Shown: positions 26,153-35,704, counted from the stretch's first letter. The stretch is 64,000 nucleotides of DNA from RPQJ01 sp963706755 (GCA_963706755.1 CAVPNH010000019.1:248001-312000); one strand, 5' to 3'. Numbers and translations are program-made. Notes: generated by a model not told the origin, from the sequence alone.

Positions 26153-26214
26153 ATACCCTGGAAGTTCAGCGCCAGAACCGGCGGCCATGAGCCATCGAAT
26201 TTATTATTATTCAG

Positions 26215-27129
26215 TCACTTAGGCTCTATTCCGCGCAGCTCCCGCGTCGCGACGATGAATGAACCGAGCCAGCCCAGCAGCGCGCCACCGCCGACGAGGA
26301 CGAGGCTGGCCATTGCGTCGAGGCCGTGCAGCACAAAGCCGCTGCCGTAGAGTCCCGCGATGCGTCGCACCGGGTCGCCCAGCACCAGCACGACGAGCGC
26401 GACGGTCAGCCAGGCGATGGCACCGCCGCCCAGCCCGTACCACACACCGTTGTAGAGGAACGGCCGGCGCACGAAGGCGTCGCTGCCGCCGACCAGCTTC
26501 GTGACTTCGATCTCGCCGCGCCGGTTCTCGATGTCGAGCCGGATCGTGTTGCCGACGATGACGAGGATGCCGAGCGCGAAGAGTCCCGCGGCCAGGAACA
26601 CGACCCGCCGCACCACGTCCAGGATCGCGTTGAAGCGGCTCACCCACTCGGTGTCGAGCTGGACGATGTCCACGCCCGGCAGCAGCTTGAGTTCCGCCGT
26701 GAGCGTCGCGACGTGGCCGGGATCGCGAAACGCCTCGGCCGGCCGGACGATGAGCGCGTGCGGCAGGGGATTGTCCTTGAGCGCGTCGAGCGCCTCGCCG
26801 AAGCCGGAGTTGCGCCGGAATTCCGCAAGCGCGTCGTCGGCCGGGACCAGCGTTACTTCGGCCACGTCGCGGCGCTTGCGCACGCGCTCCGCGGCAGACT
26901 TCGCATCCCCGAGGCTCGCCGATTGCTTCATGTACACCGACACGTCGAGCGCGTTGCTCCAGCCGCCGCTCGCCTCGCGCACGTTCTGTACCAGCACGTG
27001 CAGGCAGGCCGGCAGCGCGAGCGCGATACCGATGACCAGCACCGTGAGCAGCGTTGCGAACGGCTGCTGCCAGAGCCGCCCCAGCGAGCCGACCATGGTC
27101 TGTGCGTGACGTTCGAGCCACTGCTTCAT
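26215..27129 (-). CDS. ftsX: Cell-division ABC transporter permease FtsX
   Basis: The protein (304 residues) has the FtsX topology: a cytoplasmic start, first membrane helix (LLTVLVIGIALALPACL), a periplasmic domain of about 120 residues that signals to cell-wall amidase activators, and three further helices with the DIENRRGEIEVTKLVGGSDAFVRRPFL loop that contacts FtsE. It forms a mechanotransmission complex at the septum. The start overlaps the FtsE stop (ATGA). Confidence 0.95.
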   Translation of the reverse strand: MKQWLERHAQTMVGSLGRLWQQPFATLLTVLVIGIALALPACLHVLVQNVREASGGWSNALDVSVYMKQSASLGDAKSAAERVRKRRDVAEVTLVPADDALAEFRRNSGFGEALDALKDNPLPHALIVRPAEAFRDPGHVATLTAELKLLPGVDIVQLDTEWVSRFNAILDVVRRVVFLAAGLFALGILVIVGNTIRLDIENRRGEIEVTKLVGGSDAFVRRPFLYNGVWYGLGGGAIAWLTVALVVLVLGDPVRRIAGLYGSGFVLHGLDAMASLVLVGGGALLGWLGSFIVATRELRGIEPK

Positions 27130-27836
27130 GACGCCTCGCCACGCACGGCGACGATCGACGGAAGGGGCGGGGGCGCGTCCTCGCCGCCCGCGACGCGGCC
27201 GTCCTCGATCACTACGCGCCGCACGCCGTAGTGCCCGATCAGGTGCACGTCGTGCGTCGCGACCAGCACGGTGACGCCGACTTCGTTGAACCGCTTGAAG
27301 ATGTTCATGATCTCGACCGCGAGGTCGGGGTCCAGGTTGCCCGTCGGTTCGTCGGCGATCAGGAGCGACGGCTTGCCGACGATCGCGCGCGCGATGCCGA
27401 CGCGCTGCTGCTCGCCGGTGGAGAGCTCGATCGGCCGGATGCGCTCGCGCCCGAGCAGGCCCACCTGGTCCAGCGCGGCGCGCACGCGCTTGTCGATCTC
27501 CTTCTCCTGCACGCCCGCGATCACGAGCGGCAGGCCCACGTTGTCGTAGACCGGCCGGTCCATGAGCAGCTTGTGGTCCTGGAACACGATGCCGATGTCG
27601 CGGCGGAACGGCGGGATCTTCGAGCGGGGCATGGTCGCGGTGTTCTGGCCGTTCACCATCAGCGTCCCGCGCGTGGGCCGCTCGATCACCGCGATGAGCT
27701 TGAGGAGCGTGCTCTTGCCCGCGCCGGAGTGCCCGGTCAGGAACACCATCTCGCCGCGCTCGACGGCGAGCGAGAGGTTCGAGATCGCCTCGCGCCCGTT
27801 CGGGTAGCGCTTCCAGACGTTCTCGAAGCGGATCAT
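27126..27836 (-). CDS. ftsE: Cell-division ATP-binding protein FtsE
   Basis: This 236-residue ABC ATPase has Walker A GHSGAGKST, signature LSTGEQQRVGIARA, Walker B LLIADEPTGNLD and the switch histidine in THDVHLI. One detail is the Thr in LSTGEQ, common in FtsE. It powers FtsX at the divisome. The frame is open far upstream through ftsY, but MIRFENVWKRYPNG is the family start and overlaps the ftsY stop. Coupled order ftsY-ftsE-ftsX. Confidence 0.95.
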   Translation of the reverse strand: MIRFENVWKRYPNGREAISNLSLAVERGEMVFLTGHSGAGKSTLLKLIAVIERPTRGTLMVNGQNTATMPRSKIPPFRRDIGIVFQDHKLLMDRPVYDNVGLPLVIAGVQEKEIDKRVRAALDQVGLLGRERIRPIELSTGEQQRVGIARAIVGKPSLLIADEPTGNLDPDLAVEIMNIFKRFNEVGVTVLVATHDVHLIGHYGVRRVVIEDGRVAGGEDAPPPLPSIVAVRGEAS

Positions 27837-28837
27837 GCGGCCCCGCCGTCGGCGCGGGCCGGGGAGAGCACCGCGTCGACGAAAGCCGCTGCGTCGAATA
27901 CGCCGAAGTCCTCGGCCGACTCGCCGATGCCGACGTAGCGCACCGGAATGCCGAGCTGGTCGGCGACGGCGAGCACGATGCCGCCCTTGGCCGTGCCGTC
28001 GAGTTTCGTGATCACGAGGCCCGTGACGCCGAGCGCCTCGTTGAACTGCCGCGCCTGCGCCAGCGCGTTCTGGCCCTGGCCCGCGTCGAGCACGAGCAGC
28101 ACTTCGTGCGGCGCCTCGGGGTCCAGCCGGCCGAGTACGCGCTTCACCTTGCGGAGCTCGTCCATGAGGTTGATCTGCGTGTGAAGGCGCCCCGCCGTGT
28201 CGGCGATGAGCACGTCCGCGCCGCGCGCCTGCGCGGACTGCATCGCATCGTAGATCACCGCCGCGGGATCGGCGCCCGCCGCCTGCGCGATCACCGGCAC
28301 GCCGTCGCGCTCGCCCCAGACCTGCAGCTGCTCGATCGCGGCGGCGCGGAAGGTATCGCCTGCTGCCAGCACCACCTTGCGGCCCTCGTCGGCGAGGCGG
28401 CGCGCGAGCTTGCCGATGGTCGTGGTCTTGCCCGAGCCGTTCACGCCGACGACCAGGATCACGAACGGGCGCTTCGTCGCGTCGACGACCAGCGGCCGGC
28501 CGACCGGGGCCACGATGCCGAGCATCGACTGCCGCAGTGCCCCGAGCAGCGCGTCGAGGTCGCCGAGTTCCTTGCGCGATACCTGGCCGCGCAGGCTGCC
28601 CAGGATCTTTTCCGTGGTCTCGATGCCGACGTCGGCCGCGATGAGGCGCATCTCGAGCTCGTCGAGCACGGCGTCGTCGATGCGGCCGCCGGGCAGCAGG
28701 TTCGCGAGGTCGTAGGTGAGCCAGGAGTCGCCACGGTTCAGCTTCGAGCGCAGCCGGGCGATGAAGCCGGGCTGCCTTGCCGCCGGTTCCGGCGTGGCCA
28801 CGTCGGCCTGTTTCGACTTGAAGCTGAAAAGTGCCAT
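27833..28837 (-). CDS. ftsY: Signal recognition particle receptor FtsY
   Basis: The 334-residue protein begins MALFSFKSK with a short N-terminal segment rather than the long acidic A domain of E. coli FtsY. The NG domain follows: GVNGSGKTTTIGKLA (G1), DTAGRLHTQ (G3), TKLDGTAKGG (G4) and YVGIGE near the end. It docks the SRP-ribosome complex at the membrane for co-translational insertion. It is divergent from rsmD and leads the ftsY-ftsE-ftsX operon. Confidence 0.95.
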   Translation of the reverse strand: MALFSFKSKQADVATPEPAARQPGFIARLRSKLNRGDSWLTYDLANLLPGGRIDDAVLDELEMRLIAADVGIETTEKILGSLRGQVSRKELGDLDALLGALRQSMLGIVAPVGRPLVVDATKRPFVILVVGVNGSGKTTTIGKLARRLADEGRKVVLAAGDTFRAAAIEQLQVWGERDGVPVIAQAAGADPAAVIYDAMQSAQARGADVLIADTAGRLHTQINLMDELRKVKRVLGRLDPEAPHEVLLVLDAGQGQNALAQARQFNEALGVTGLVITKLDGTAKGGIVLAVADQLGIPVRYVGIGESAEDFGVFDAAAFVDAVLSPARADGGAA

Positions 28838-29002
28838 GACCGGGATCGCGGGACGGGGCGGTGATTGTAGCGGATGGGTCGGGCCGAACGCGCCGGGCGC
28901 CGTCTGTCTTGCCGAGGCCACCCGCGGCGTCGCTGCGTGCGGGGCGCGGGTAAGATCGCGGGAGCCCCGCCGTTCCGTGGAAACGACCGCGTGCAACCGA
29001 CC

Positions 29003-29620
29003 ATGAAGGCCCGACGCCCGCAGACCCCAGAATCGAAGGCCGCAAATGCCGGGCCGCGGCGCACGCTGCGCATCATCGGCGGCACGTGGCGCGGCCGGAA
29101 GATCCGCTTTCCGCCGGTCGAGGCGATCAGGCCCACGCCCGACCGCGTGCGGGAAACGCTATTCAACTGGCTGCAGCAGGACGTCGCGGGTGCGCGCTGC
29201 CTCGACCTCTACGCCGGCAGCGGAGCGCTCGGACTCGAGGCGTTGTCGCGGGGCGCCGCGCGCGTCGTCTTCGTGGACGTGGAGCCGGCGGTGACCCTGC
29301 ATCTTTCGCAGACGCTCGAGGGACTCGGCTGCGACCGTGGGCAGGTCGTCCGTGCCGACGCGGGCCGCTTTCTCGGCGGGCCGCCAGAACCCTTCGACAT
29401 CGTGTTCCTGGACCCACCCTATGCGGACCGGGCACTGGCCGACGCCTGCCGGCTGCTGGACGAGCGAGGCTGGCTTCGGCCGGGCGGGCTCGCCTACCTC
29501 GAGGACCCCGCCCCGGCCGGGGCGCCGGAGTTGCCCGCCGGCTGGAGACTGCTTCGCAGCAAGCGGGCGGGCGAGGTGGGCTATCATCTGGCGCGTCGCG
29601 AACTTTCCCCTGGCGGATAG
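29003..29620 (+). CDS. rsmD: 16S rRNA (guanine966-N2)-methyltransferase RsmD
   Basis: The 205-residue protein contains IIGGTWRGRKIRFP, RPTPDRVRETLFNWL (family signature), the SAM-binding DLYAGSGALGLEALSRGA, and the N6/N2-type catalytic motif DPPY. It methylates G966 of 16S rRNA in the 30S subunit. It is transcribed divergently from ftsY and is followed by coaD after 9 bases, the arrangement seen in many proteobacteria. Confidence 0.94.
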   Translation: MKARRPQTPESKAANAGPRRTLRIIGGTWRGRKIRFPPVEAIRPTPDRVRETLFNWLQQDVAGARCLDLYAGSGALGLEALSRGAARVVFVDVEPAVTLHLSQTLEGLGCDRGQVVRADAGRFLGGPPEPFDIVFLDPPYADRALADACRLLDERGWLRPGGLAYLEDPAPAGAPELPAGWRLLRSKRAGEVGYHLARRELSPGG

Positions 29621-29629
29621 CGAGGCCAA

Positions 29630-30112
29630 ATGCGCAGCCGTGCGATGTACCCGGGGACCTTCGACCCCTTCACGAACGGGCACGACGACCTCGTGCGCCG
29701 CGCCTGCAGGATATTCGACCACGTGGTCGTGGCCATCGCCGCCAACCCCGGCAAGGCGCCGCTGCTGCCGCTCGAGCAGCGCATGGACCTCGCGCGTCGC
29801 GTGCTCGCGGACGTCCCGAACGTCGAGGTCGCGGGCTACTCGGGACTCACCGTCGAGTTCGCCCGGAAGAACGGGCTCAACGCCATCGTGCGTGGCCTGC
29901 GGGCGGTCTCCGACTTCGAGTTCGAATTCCAGCTCGCCACCATGAACCGCCACCTCTCGGACGAGGTGGAGACGGTCTTCCTGACGCCGACCGAGCGGTT
30001 CAACTTCGTTTCCTCGACGCTCATCCGCGAGATCGCGAGCTTCGGCGGCAACGTGCGCGAGTTCGTGCACCCCGCGGTCGCCGACGCGCTCGCCGCGCGT
30101 TTCGCGAAGTAG
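29630..30112 (+). CDS. coaD: Phosphopantetheine adenylyltransferase CoaD
   Basis: The 160-residue protein has the nucleotidyltransferase start YPGTFDPFTNGH (HxGH equivalent TNGH), GLRAVSDFEFEFQLA and SSTLIREIA (ISSTxxR). It transfers AMP from ATP to 4'-phosphopantetheine, the fourth step of CoA synthesis; coaBC lies about 2.5 kb downstream. Length and motifs are fully typical. Confidence 0.96.
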   Translation: MRSRAMYPGTFDPFTNGHDDLVRRACRIFDHVVVAIAANPGKAPLLPLEQRMDLARRVLADVPNVEVAGYSGLTVEFARKNGLNAIVRGLRAVSDFEFEFQLATMNRHLSDEVETVFLTPTERFNFVSSTLIREIASFGGNVREFVHPAVADALAARFAK

Positions 30113-30252
30113 CACGCTCCCGCGCCCGCCGCCATCCGGTGCCGTGCCCGGTGCGCGGGGGAGTCCGCCGCGCGAATCCACGGGCTTGCGTTCGATTCTC
30201 GTCGTGCGTCCCGCGCGCCCCGCGGTCAGCATGGCCGTGGAGGGATCGGCCG

Positions 30253-30927
30253 ATGTCACTGCAGGAATGGCCCGAGGCCGAACGCCCGCGCGAGAAACTG
30301 CTCCGGCACGGCGCGGCCGCGCTGTCGGAGGCCGAGCTCCTCGCGATACTGCTGCAGACCGGGACACCCGGGCGCTCGGCGCTCGACATGGCGCGCGGGC
30401 TGCTCGGCGAATTCAGGTCGCTGAGGGGGCTGCTCACCGCCGAGCGGCACGCGCTCTGCCGCGTGCGCGGCCTCGGCAACGCAAAGTACGCGCTGCTGCA
30501 GGCCTCGCTCGAGCTCTCGCGGCGCCACTACGCGGAACTCATGCAGATCGGGCCCGCGCTCGCCAATCCGCGCGCCACGCGCGAGTTCCTGCGCTCGCGC
30601 CTGCGGGACCGGGACCACGAAGTCTTCTGCTGCCTGTTCCTCGACAACCGTCACCGTGTCATCTGCTTCGACGAGGTCTTCCGCGGCACGATCGATGGCG
30701 CAAGCGTCCACCCGCGCGACGTCGTCAAGCTCGCGCTGGCCCGCAACGCTGCCGCGGTGATCCTCGCCCACAACCACCCGTCCGGAATCGCCGAGCCCAG
30801 CCAGGCCGACGAGATGATCACCGGCCGGCTGCGCGACGCGCTCGCGCTCGTGGACATCCGGGTCCTCGACCACATCGTCGTGGGTGACGGCGCCTGCGTG
30901 TCGTTCGCGGAGCGCGGGCTGATTTGA
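30253..30927 (+). CDS. radC: RadC family JAB-domain protein
   Basis: This 224-residue protein has an N-terminal helix-hairpin-helix-like region (LCRVRGLGNAKYALLQA) and the C-terminal MPN/JAB metalloprotease fold with HNHPSG and the downstream SQAD, which supply the zinc ligands. RadC-like proteins were once linked to DNA repair; their true role is unresolved. The start MSLQEWPEAERPREKLL is the family norm. It is preceded by a 140-base gap without an obvious promoter. Confidence 0.94.
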   Translation: MSLQEWPEAERPREKLLRHGAAALSEAELLAILLQTGTPGRSALDMARGLLGEFRSLRGLLTAERHALCRVRGLGNAKYALLQASLELSRRHYAELMQIGPALANPRATREFLRSRLRDRDHEVFCCLFLDNRHRVICFDEVFRGTIDGASVHPRDVVKLALARNAAAVILAHNHPSGIAEPSQADEMITGRLRDALALVDIRVLDHIVVGDGACVSFAERGLI

Positions 30928-31086
30928 ACCCGTTGAATGGCGCGCGAAACGACACGGGCGGGCGTTCATAGTCAACAAAAACAAACAGTTATGATGCATT
31001 GGAGATCGCCCGGCTGCTGACGACGCCTGCGCGACGCCGATCCTGCTGTCAGGGCATGCCTGCACGCTTGAAGGCCGCCCCGACCC

Positions 31087-31115
31087 TTGCCTCCAGGCCC
31101 CGCCGCTGGTATAAA
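31087..31115 (+). promoter_or_regulatory. Sigma70 promoter for rpmB-rpmG
   Basis: TTGCCT, 17-base spacer, TATAAA, about 55 bases before rpmB. The rest of the 240-base gap after radC (from 30928) is comparatively AT-rich between 30965 and 31010 but contains no gene I can recognise. Confidence 0.75.
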
Positions 31116-31170
31116 ACGCGGCTCGTTTACGCGCGGAGTGGCCATGCCCTCCCGCACTGAGGAATCAGCC

Positions 31171-31407
31171 ATGTCGAAAGTCTGTCAGGTCACCGGCAAG
31201 CGGCCGATGAGCGGCAATACGGTCTCCCACGCCAACAACCGGACGCGTCGCCGGTTCCTGCCGAACCTGCACGTGCAGCGTTTCTGGCTCGAGTCCGAGA
31301 AGCGCTGGGTCAGCCTGCGCGTTTCGGGCAATGGCATGCGCACGATCGACAAGAAGGGCCTCGAGGTCGTCGTAGCCGAGCTGCGCGCCCAGGGCGTCAA
31401 GGTCTGA
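31171..31407 (+). CDS. rpmB: 50S ribosomal protein L28
   Basis: The 78-residue protein MSKVCQVTGKRPMSGN...HANNRTRRRFLPNLHVQRFW is a standard L28. It lacks the four-cysteine zinc site, so it is the zinc-independent form. The frame is open upstream from 31087, but the family start is 31171. It sits in the classic rpmB-rpmG operon, with L33 starting 17 bases after its stop. Confidence 0.97.
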   Translation: MSKVCQVTGKRPMSGNTVSHANNRTRRRFLPNLHVQRFWLESEKRWVSLRVSGNGMRTIDKKGLEVVVAELRAQGVKV

Positions 31408-31424
31408 ACGGGAGCACCTGAGCC

Positions 31425-31580
31425 ATGCGCGACAAGATCAAGCTGCTTTCGACTGCCGGCACCGGTCACTTCTACACCACGACCAAGAACAAGCGTCTCC
31501 ACCCGGAGAAGCTCGAGGTCAAGAAGTTCGACCCGAAGGCCCGCAAGCACGTGAACTACAAGGAAGCCAAGATCAAGTAA
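31425..31580 (+). CDS. rpmG: 50S ribosomal protein L33
   Basis: A 51-residue basic protein, MRDKIKLLSTAGTGHFYTTT..., ending NYKEAKIK. It is L33 without the CxxC zinc pairs, again the zinc-free form. It follows rpmB by 17 bases and is closed by a strong terminator 27 bases downstream. Confidence 0.96.
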   Translation: MRDKIKLLSTAGTGHFYTTTKNKRLHPEKLEVKKFDPKARKHVNYKEAKIK

Positions 31581-31606
31581 GGCGCAAGCGCCTGCTGGTC
31601 TCGTCG

Positions 31607-31632
31607 AAAAACCCGCCACCCGGCGGGTTTTT
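31607..31632 (+). terminator. Rho-independent terminator after rpmB-rpmG
   Basis: AAAAACCCGCC, loop of four bases, GGCGGGTTTTT. A 10-base stem with a five-T tail on the plus strand, followed by a further T-rich stretch. Confidence 0.9.
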
Positions 31633-31695
31633 CTTTCCTGCTGCGGGTTCTTCCTTCTACTATCCCCTGGTCACGAGTCACCAACCGCTTTCCCC

Positions 31696-32510
31696 GTGCC
31701 CGAACTGCCCGAAGTCGAGACCACGCGCCGCGGGATCCGCCCGGCGCTCGCCGGCCGTTTCGTGACCGGCATGGTCCTGCGCGAGCGCAGGTTGCGCTGG
31801 CCCATTCCGCGCGGCCTGCCGGCCAGGCTCGCGGGGCAGCGGATCCGGGACGTGCGGAGACGCGCCAAGTACCTGCTCATCGAACTCGAGCGCGGCACGC
31901 TCATCGCGCACCTCGGCATGTCCGGCAGCCTTCGCATACTGCCGGCCGATACGCCGCCGCTCGCGCACGATCACTACGACCTCGTGCTCGACTCGGGCCG
32001 TTGCCTGCGCTTCAACGACCCGCGCCGTTTCGGTTGCCTGCTGTGGGTGACCGGCGACCCGGAGCGGCACCGCCTGCTCGCGAACCTCGGCCCCGAGCCG
32101 CTGGGGCGGGGCTTCGACGCCACTTATCTCGCGGCCAGGGCGCGCGGGCGCCGCGTGGCCGTCAAGCAGTTCCTGATGGACCAGCGCGTGGTCGTGGGCG
32201 TGGGCAACATCTACGCCAGCGAGTCGCTCTACCGTGCCGGCGTCGATCCGCGCCGGGCGGCGGGCCGCGTGTCCCGCGCGAAGCTCGAACGGGTCGTCGC
32301 GCCGTGCGCGAGGTGCTCCGCGGGGCGATCCGGCGCGGCGGAACGACGCTGCGCGACTACGTGAACGCCGACGGCATGCCGGGCTATTTCAGCGTGGACC
32401 TCTTCGTCTACGAACGGGCGGGCCAGCCGTGCAGGCGTTGCGGGAGCGTGATCCGCCAGGTCGTCCAGGGCCAGCGGTCCACGTACTTCTGCCCGGCCTG
32501 CCAGAGCTAA
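31696..32510 (+). CDS. mutM: Formamidopyrimidine-DNA glycosylase MutM (one frameshift)
   Basis: It starts with GTG giving (M)PELPEVETTRRGI; Pro2 is the catalytic amine and Glu3 the proton donor. Lys of KYLLIE, FNDPRRFG and NIYASESLYRAGVDP are present. The frame breaks after KLERVVA; the helix-turn and the zinc finger (CRRCG ... CPAC, ending QS) continue one frame over. The span is 815 bases, one short of a multiple of three, and restoring one G near 32300 gives the expected AAVREVL. The enzyme excises 8-oxoguanine. A single missing G in a GC run looks like a sequence error. Confidence 0.9.
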
Positions 32511-32560
32511 CGGCCGGTTATGGCCTGAGACCTTTGCGCCGAAACGCGGCACCGGCTCCT

Positions 32561-32589
32561 TTGCGGCTGCGCCCGCACCGTCCCATAAT
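32561..32589 (+). promoter_or_regulatory. Candidate promoter placing coaBC as a leaderless mRNA
   Basis: TTGCGG, 17-base spacer, CATAAT. The -10 element ends 6 bases before the coaBC ATG, so transcription would begin at or near the start codon. Confidence 0.55.
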
Positions 32590-32595
32590 GCGCCC

Positions 32596-33865
32596 ATGAA
32601 CGCACCAGTTCCGACGCGCGTCCTGCTCGGCGTCACGGGCGGGATCGCCGCATACAAGAGCGCCGAGATCGTCCGCCGCCTGCGCGAGCGAGGGGTCGAG
32701 GTGCAGGTCGTGATGACGGCCGGCGCCTGCCGGTTCGTCGCCCCGCTCACCTTCCAGGCGCTGTCGGGCCGGCCCGTGCGCACCGATCTCTGGGACGAGG
32801 CCGCCGAGGCCGCGATGGGCCACATCGAACTCGCGCGCTGGGCCGATCGCATCCTGGTCGCCCCGGCGACCGCCGACTTCATCGGCCGCCTCGCGCACGG
32901 CCTCGCCGACGACCTGCTCAGCACGCTCTGCCTCGCGACCGATGCGCCGGTGGCGGTCGCGCCGGCCATGAATCGCCTGATGTGGTCGAACGCCGCCACG
33001 CGCGCCAACGTCGATCTGCTGCGTTCGCGCGGTATCGCGATCCTCGGTCCCGGCGAAGGCGACCAGGCCTGCGGCGAGACCGGCCCCGGCCGGATGCTGG
33101 AGCCAGACGACCTGGTTGCGAGCGTGCTTGCACCGGCGCCGGGCACTGTCGCGGGCAGCCGGACTGCTCGCGGGCCGCAAGGTGCTGGTCACGGCCGGAC
33201 CCACGCGCGAGCGCATCGACCCGGTGCGCTTCATCACGAATCGCAGTTCGGGAAAGATGGGTTATGCGGTCGCGGAGGCCGCGCGCGACGCCGGCGCCGA
33301 GGTCGTGCTGGTGAGCGGCCCGGTGAACCTTCCGGCGCCGCGGGGCGTGCGCCGCGTGTGCGTCGAGACCGCCGAGCAGATGATGAATGCCGTGAACGCG
33401 GACCTGCCCGGCACCGACATCTTCATCGCCGCGGCGGCCGTGTCCGACTATCGGCCGGTGCAGGTCTCGTCCGAAAAGATCAAGAAGACCAGCGATTCGC
33501 TGCTGCTCGCCCTGTCGCGCACGCCGGACATCCTCGCGACCGTGGCGGCCGGCGCCCCGCGGCCGTTCGTCGTCGGGTTCGCGGCCGAGACGCAGAACGT
33601 CGAGCGCAACGCGCTCGCCAAGCTCGAGGGCAAGCGCCTCGACATGATCGCGGCGAACCAGGTCGGCGACGGCCTCGCGTTCGATCGCGACGACAACGCG
33701 CTCACCGTGTATTGGCCCGGCGGCCGCCGGGAACTGCCGCGCGCCGGAAAAGCGCAGCTCGCGGCCCGGCTGATCGCCGTCGTCGCCGAGCGGTTCGAAG
33801 CCGGCCGAAGCGGCGCCGCGCCCGCGGCCAATGCGCGCGAGTCCGGCAGCGCGGCGGCCGGATGA
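32596..33865 (+). CDS. coaBC: Bifunctional phosphopantothenoylcysteine decarboxylase / synthetase CoaBC (one frameshift)
   Basis: The N-terminal flavodoxin-like CoaC part (GVTGGIAAYKSAEIVRRL, catalytic His in GHIELARWAD, PAMNRLMW) runs to about 33150. The CoaB synthetase part (VLVTAGPTRERIDPVRFITNRSSGKMGYA, AAAVSDYRP, KIKKT, NVERNALAKL) continues in another frame. The span is 1270 bases, one extra. Together they convert phosphopantothenate and cysteine to phosphopantetheine. The gene should be essential, so the indel near 33150-33180 is probably an assembly error. The end overlaps dut (ATGA). Confidence 0.92.
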
Positions 33866-34335
33866 GCAGCCCACGGAAGGAGCGCGCGCTCAAGGTTCGC
33901 ATCCTGGACCCCAGGATTGGCCGCGAGATTCCGCTGCCGCATTACGCGACCTCGGGTTCCGCCGGGCTCGACCTGCGAGCCTGCCTCGACGCGCCGGTCA
34001 CACTGGCGCCGGGCCAGGCCGAGTTGATCCCCACCGGCCTCGCGATCCATCTCGACGACCCCGGCCTCGCCGCCGTGCTGCTGCCGCGGTCGGGCCTCGG
34101 CCACAAGCACGGCATCGTGCTCGGCAACCTGGTTGGGCTGATCGACTCGGACTACCAGGGGCAGGTCATGGTGTCCTGCTGGAACCGCGGACAGGCCGCA
34201 TTCACGATCGCGCCGGGCGAGCGCATCGCGCAGATGGTGATCGTGCCGGTGGTGCAGGTGGACTTCGAACTCGTCGAGAGCTTCGAGGAGACCCACCGTG
34301 GCGCAGGGGGCTTCGGCAGCTCGGGGGCTACCTGA
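33862..34335 (+). CDS. dut: Deoxyuridine 5'-triphosphate nucleotidohydrolase
   Basis: The 157-residue protein carries the trimeric dUTPase motifs in order: GSAGLDLRA, PRSGLG, GLIDSDYQGQVMVSCWNRG, GERIAQMVIVP and the C-terminal GGFGSSG that closes the active site. It converts dUTP to dUMP, preventing uracil incorporation. coaBC-dut coupling is widespread. Its last 8 bases overlap the convergent gene at 34328. Confidence 0.97.
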   Translation: MSSPRKERALKVRILDPRIGREIPLPHYATSGSAGLDLRACLDAPVTLAPGQAELIPTGLAIHLDDPGLAAVLLPRSGLGHKHGIVLGNLVGLIDSDYQGQVMVSCWNRGQAAFTIAPGERIAQMVIVPVVQVDFELVESFEETHRGAGGFGSSGAT

Positions 34336-34993
34336 TCCCCTTCAGTTCCTTGAAGCGCGCGATGTCGGAATCGAACTCGCTGCGCAGCCGCTGCTGCTCC
34401 TCGGTGTTCTTCGCGAGTTCCTGCCGGTAGACCTGCAGGCCGTTCACGGTGTTCACGATGTCTTCCGCGATGTGGTCGGGGAGGGGTGGCGCGTTGCGCT
34501 TGTCGCTGTACGGCCGGAATCGCTGGACATCCTGCGCGAGCCGGGCCTCTCGCTCGCGAAGGTTTTCGATGTACTGCTCCGTGACCCTGCCTTGCTGCAC
34601 GAGCAGCTCCAGCCGCTGGTCGCGCAGGCGCTCGATGTCGGCCACCGACAGATAGGTCGCGAGCAGGGTCCTGTCGCGGTTCGCCGCGGCGAGCCTTGCA
34701 TCTTCCACCGCCTTCTGCGCGGCGACGTTTTCGAGTGAACCGCGCCCAGGAATGACGCGCACGACGCGGCCCGTCGAGTCGAGGACCTCGACGTCCGCGT
34801 CCATGCATTCCGCCGGGATGTTCTGGCCGACGTAGGCCTGTCCCTTCGCGTCGCGGCAGCGATAGGCTGCCTCGTGCGTCCTGGTCGTCTGATGCGGCTT
34901 CGCAGTCTTGGTGGCGGCACAGGCCGGCCCGGCGACCAGCAGTGCCGGGACCGCCAGGGCCAGGATCGTGATCAGCCTCGTGTGCCTGTGCAT
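34328..34993 (-). CDS. Exported DUF4124-like protein with coiled coil
   Basis: The 221-residue protein has a signal peptide (LALAVPALLVAGPACAA). A short cysteine-containing domain YRCRDAKGQAYVGQNIPAEC resembles the DUF4124 pattern. A long charged helical region (residues about 90-215) is predicted to form a coiled coil. It is likely periplasmic. Its function is unknown. It is convergent with dut and overlaps it by 8 bases. Confidence 0.72.
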   Translation of the reverse strand: MHRHTRLITILALAVPALLVAGPACAATKTAKPHQTTRTHEAAYRCRDAKGQAYVGQNIPAECMDADVEVLDSTGRVVRVIPGRGSLENVAAQKAVEDARLAAANRDRTLLATYLSVADIERLRDQRLELLVQQGRVTEQYIENLREREARLAQDVQRFRPYSDKRNAPPLPDHIAEDIVNTVNGLQVYRQELAKNTEEQQRLRSEFDSDIARFKELKGIR

Positions 34994-35074
34994 GGCCGGA
35001 ATTCTGCCCCGCTGGGGCTGCGGGACCTATTCCCGCGCGCCCGGTTTGTGAACTATGTCAGACGGCGACGCCGA

Positions 35075-35704
35075 TCACACCCCGTAACGGTCGCGGTAGG
35101 CGCGGACCGCCGCCAGCGTCGCGCCCTCGCCCTGTGCCTCGAGGTGCGCCATGAGGTCGCGCAGCCTGAGGACGCTCACGACGGGCAGGCCGGAGTCGCG
35201 TACCTCCTGGACCGCGGATCGCTCGCCCTGGCCGCGCTCCTCGCGGTCGAGCGCGATCAGCACGCCTGCCGGCGTCGCGCCGTGGGCACGGATGATCTCG
35301 ACCGACTCGCGGATGGCGGTGCCTGCGGTGATCACGTCGTCGACGATGAGCACCCGCCCCTCGAGCGGGGCGCCCACGATCGTGCCGCCCTCGCCGTGGG
35401 CCTTGGCCTCCTTGCGGTTGAAGGCGTAGGGCAGGTTCATGCCCTCGTGTTCCGCGAGCGCGGCGGCCGTCGTCGTCACGAGCGGGATGCCCTTGTAGGC
35501 CGGACCGAACAGCATGTCGAACGGCACGCCCGACAGCGCCGCGGCCCGCGCGTAGTGACGGCCGAGCGAGGCGATCGCGTGACCGGTGTTGAAGAGTCCC
35601 GCATTGAAGAAGTACGGGCTCACGCGCCCGGACTTGAGCGTGAACTCACCGAAGCGCAGCACGCCGAGGTCGAGGCAGAGTCGAATGAAATCGGGCTGGT
35701 GCAT
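35075..35704 (-). CDS. pyrE: Orotate phosphoribosyltransferase
   Basis: The 209-residue enzyme shows GEFTLKSGRVSPYFFNAG, the catalytic loop Lys in FNRKEAKAHGEGG, and the PRPP-binding VLIVDDVITAGTA. It forms OMP from orotate and PRPP in pyrimidine synthesis. It is divergent from xthA with only 24 bases between the start codons, so the two promoters must overlap the coding starts. No attenuator is visible. Confidence 0.96.
   Translation of the reverse strand: MHQPDFIRLCLDLGVLRFGEFTLKSGRVSPYFFNAGLFNTGHAIASLGRHYARAAALSGVPFDMLFGPAYKGIPLVTTTAAALAEHEGMNLPYAFNRKEAKAHGEGGTIVGAPLEGRVLIVDDVITAGTAIRESVEIIRAHGATPAGVLIALDREERGQGERSAVQEVRDSGLPVVSVLRLRDLMAHLEAQGEGATLAAVRAYRDRYGV

Noticed and set aside
34328..34335. 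Overlap of dut and the DUF4124-like gene as a fusion or error
   Set aside because: It is a simple 8-base convergent overlap; both genes have complete ends. Similar overlaps occur at 15444-15469 and 39307-39320.
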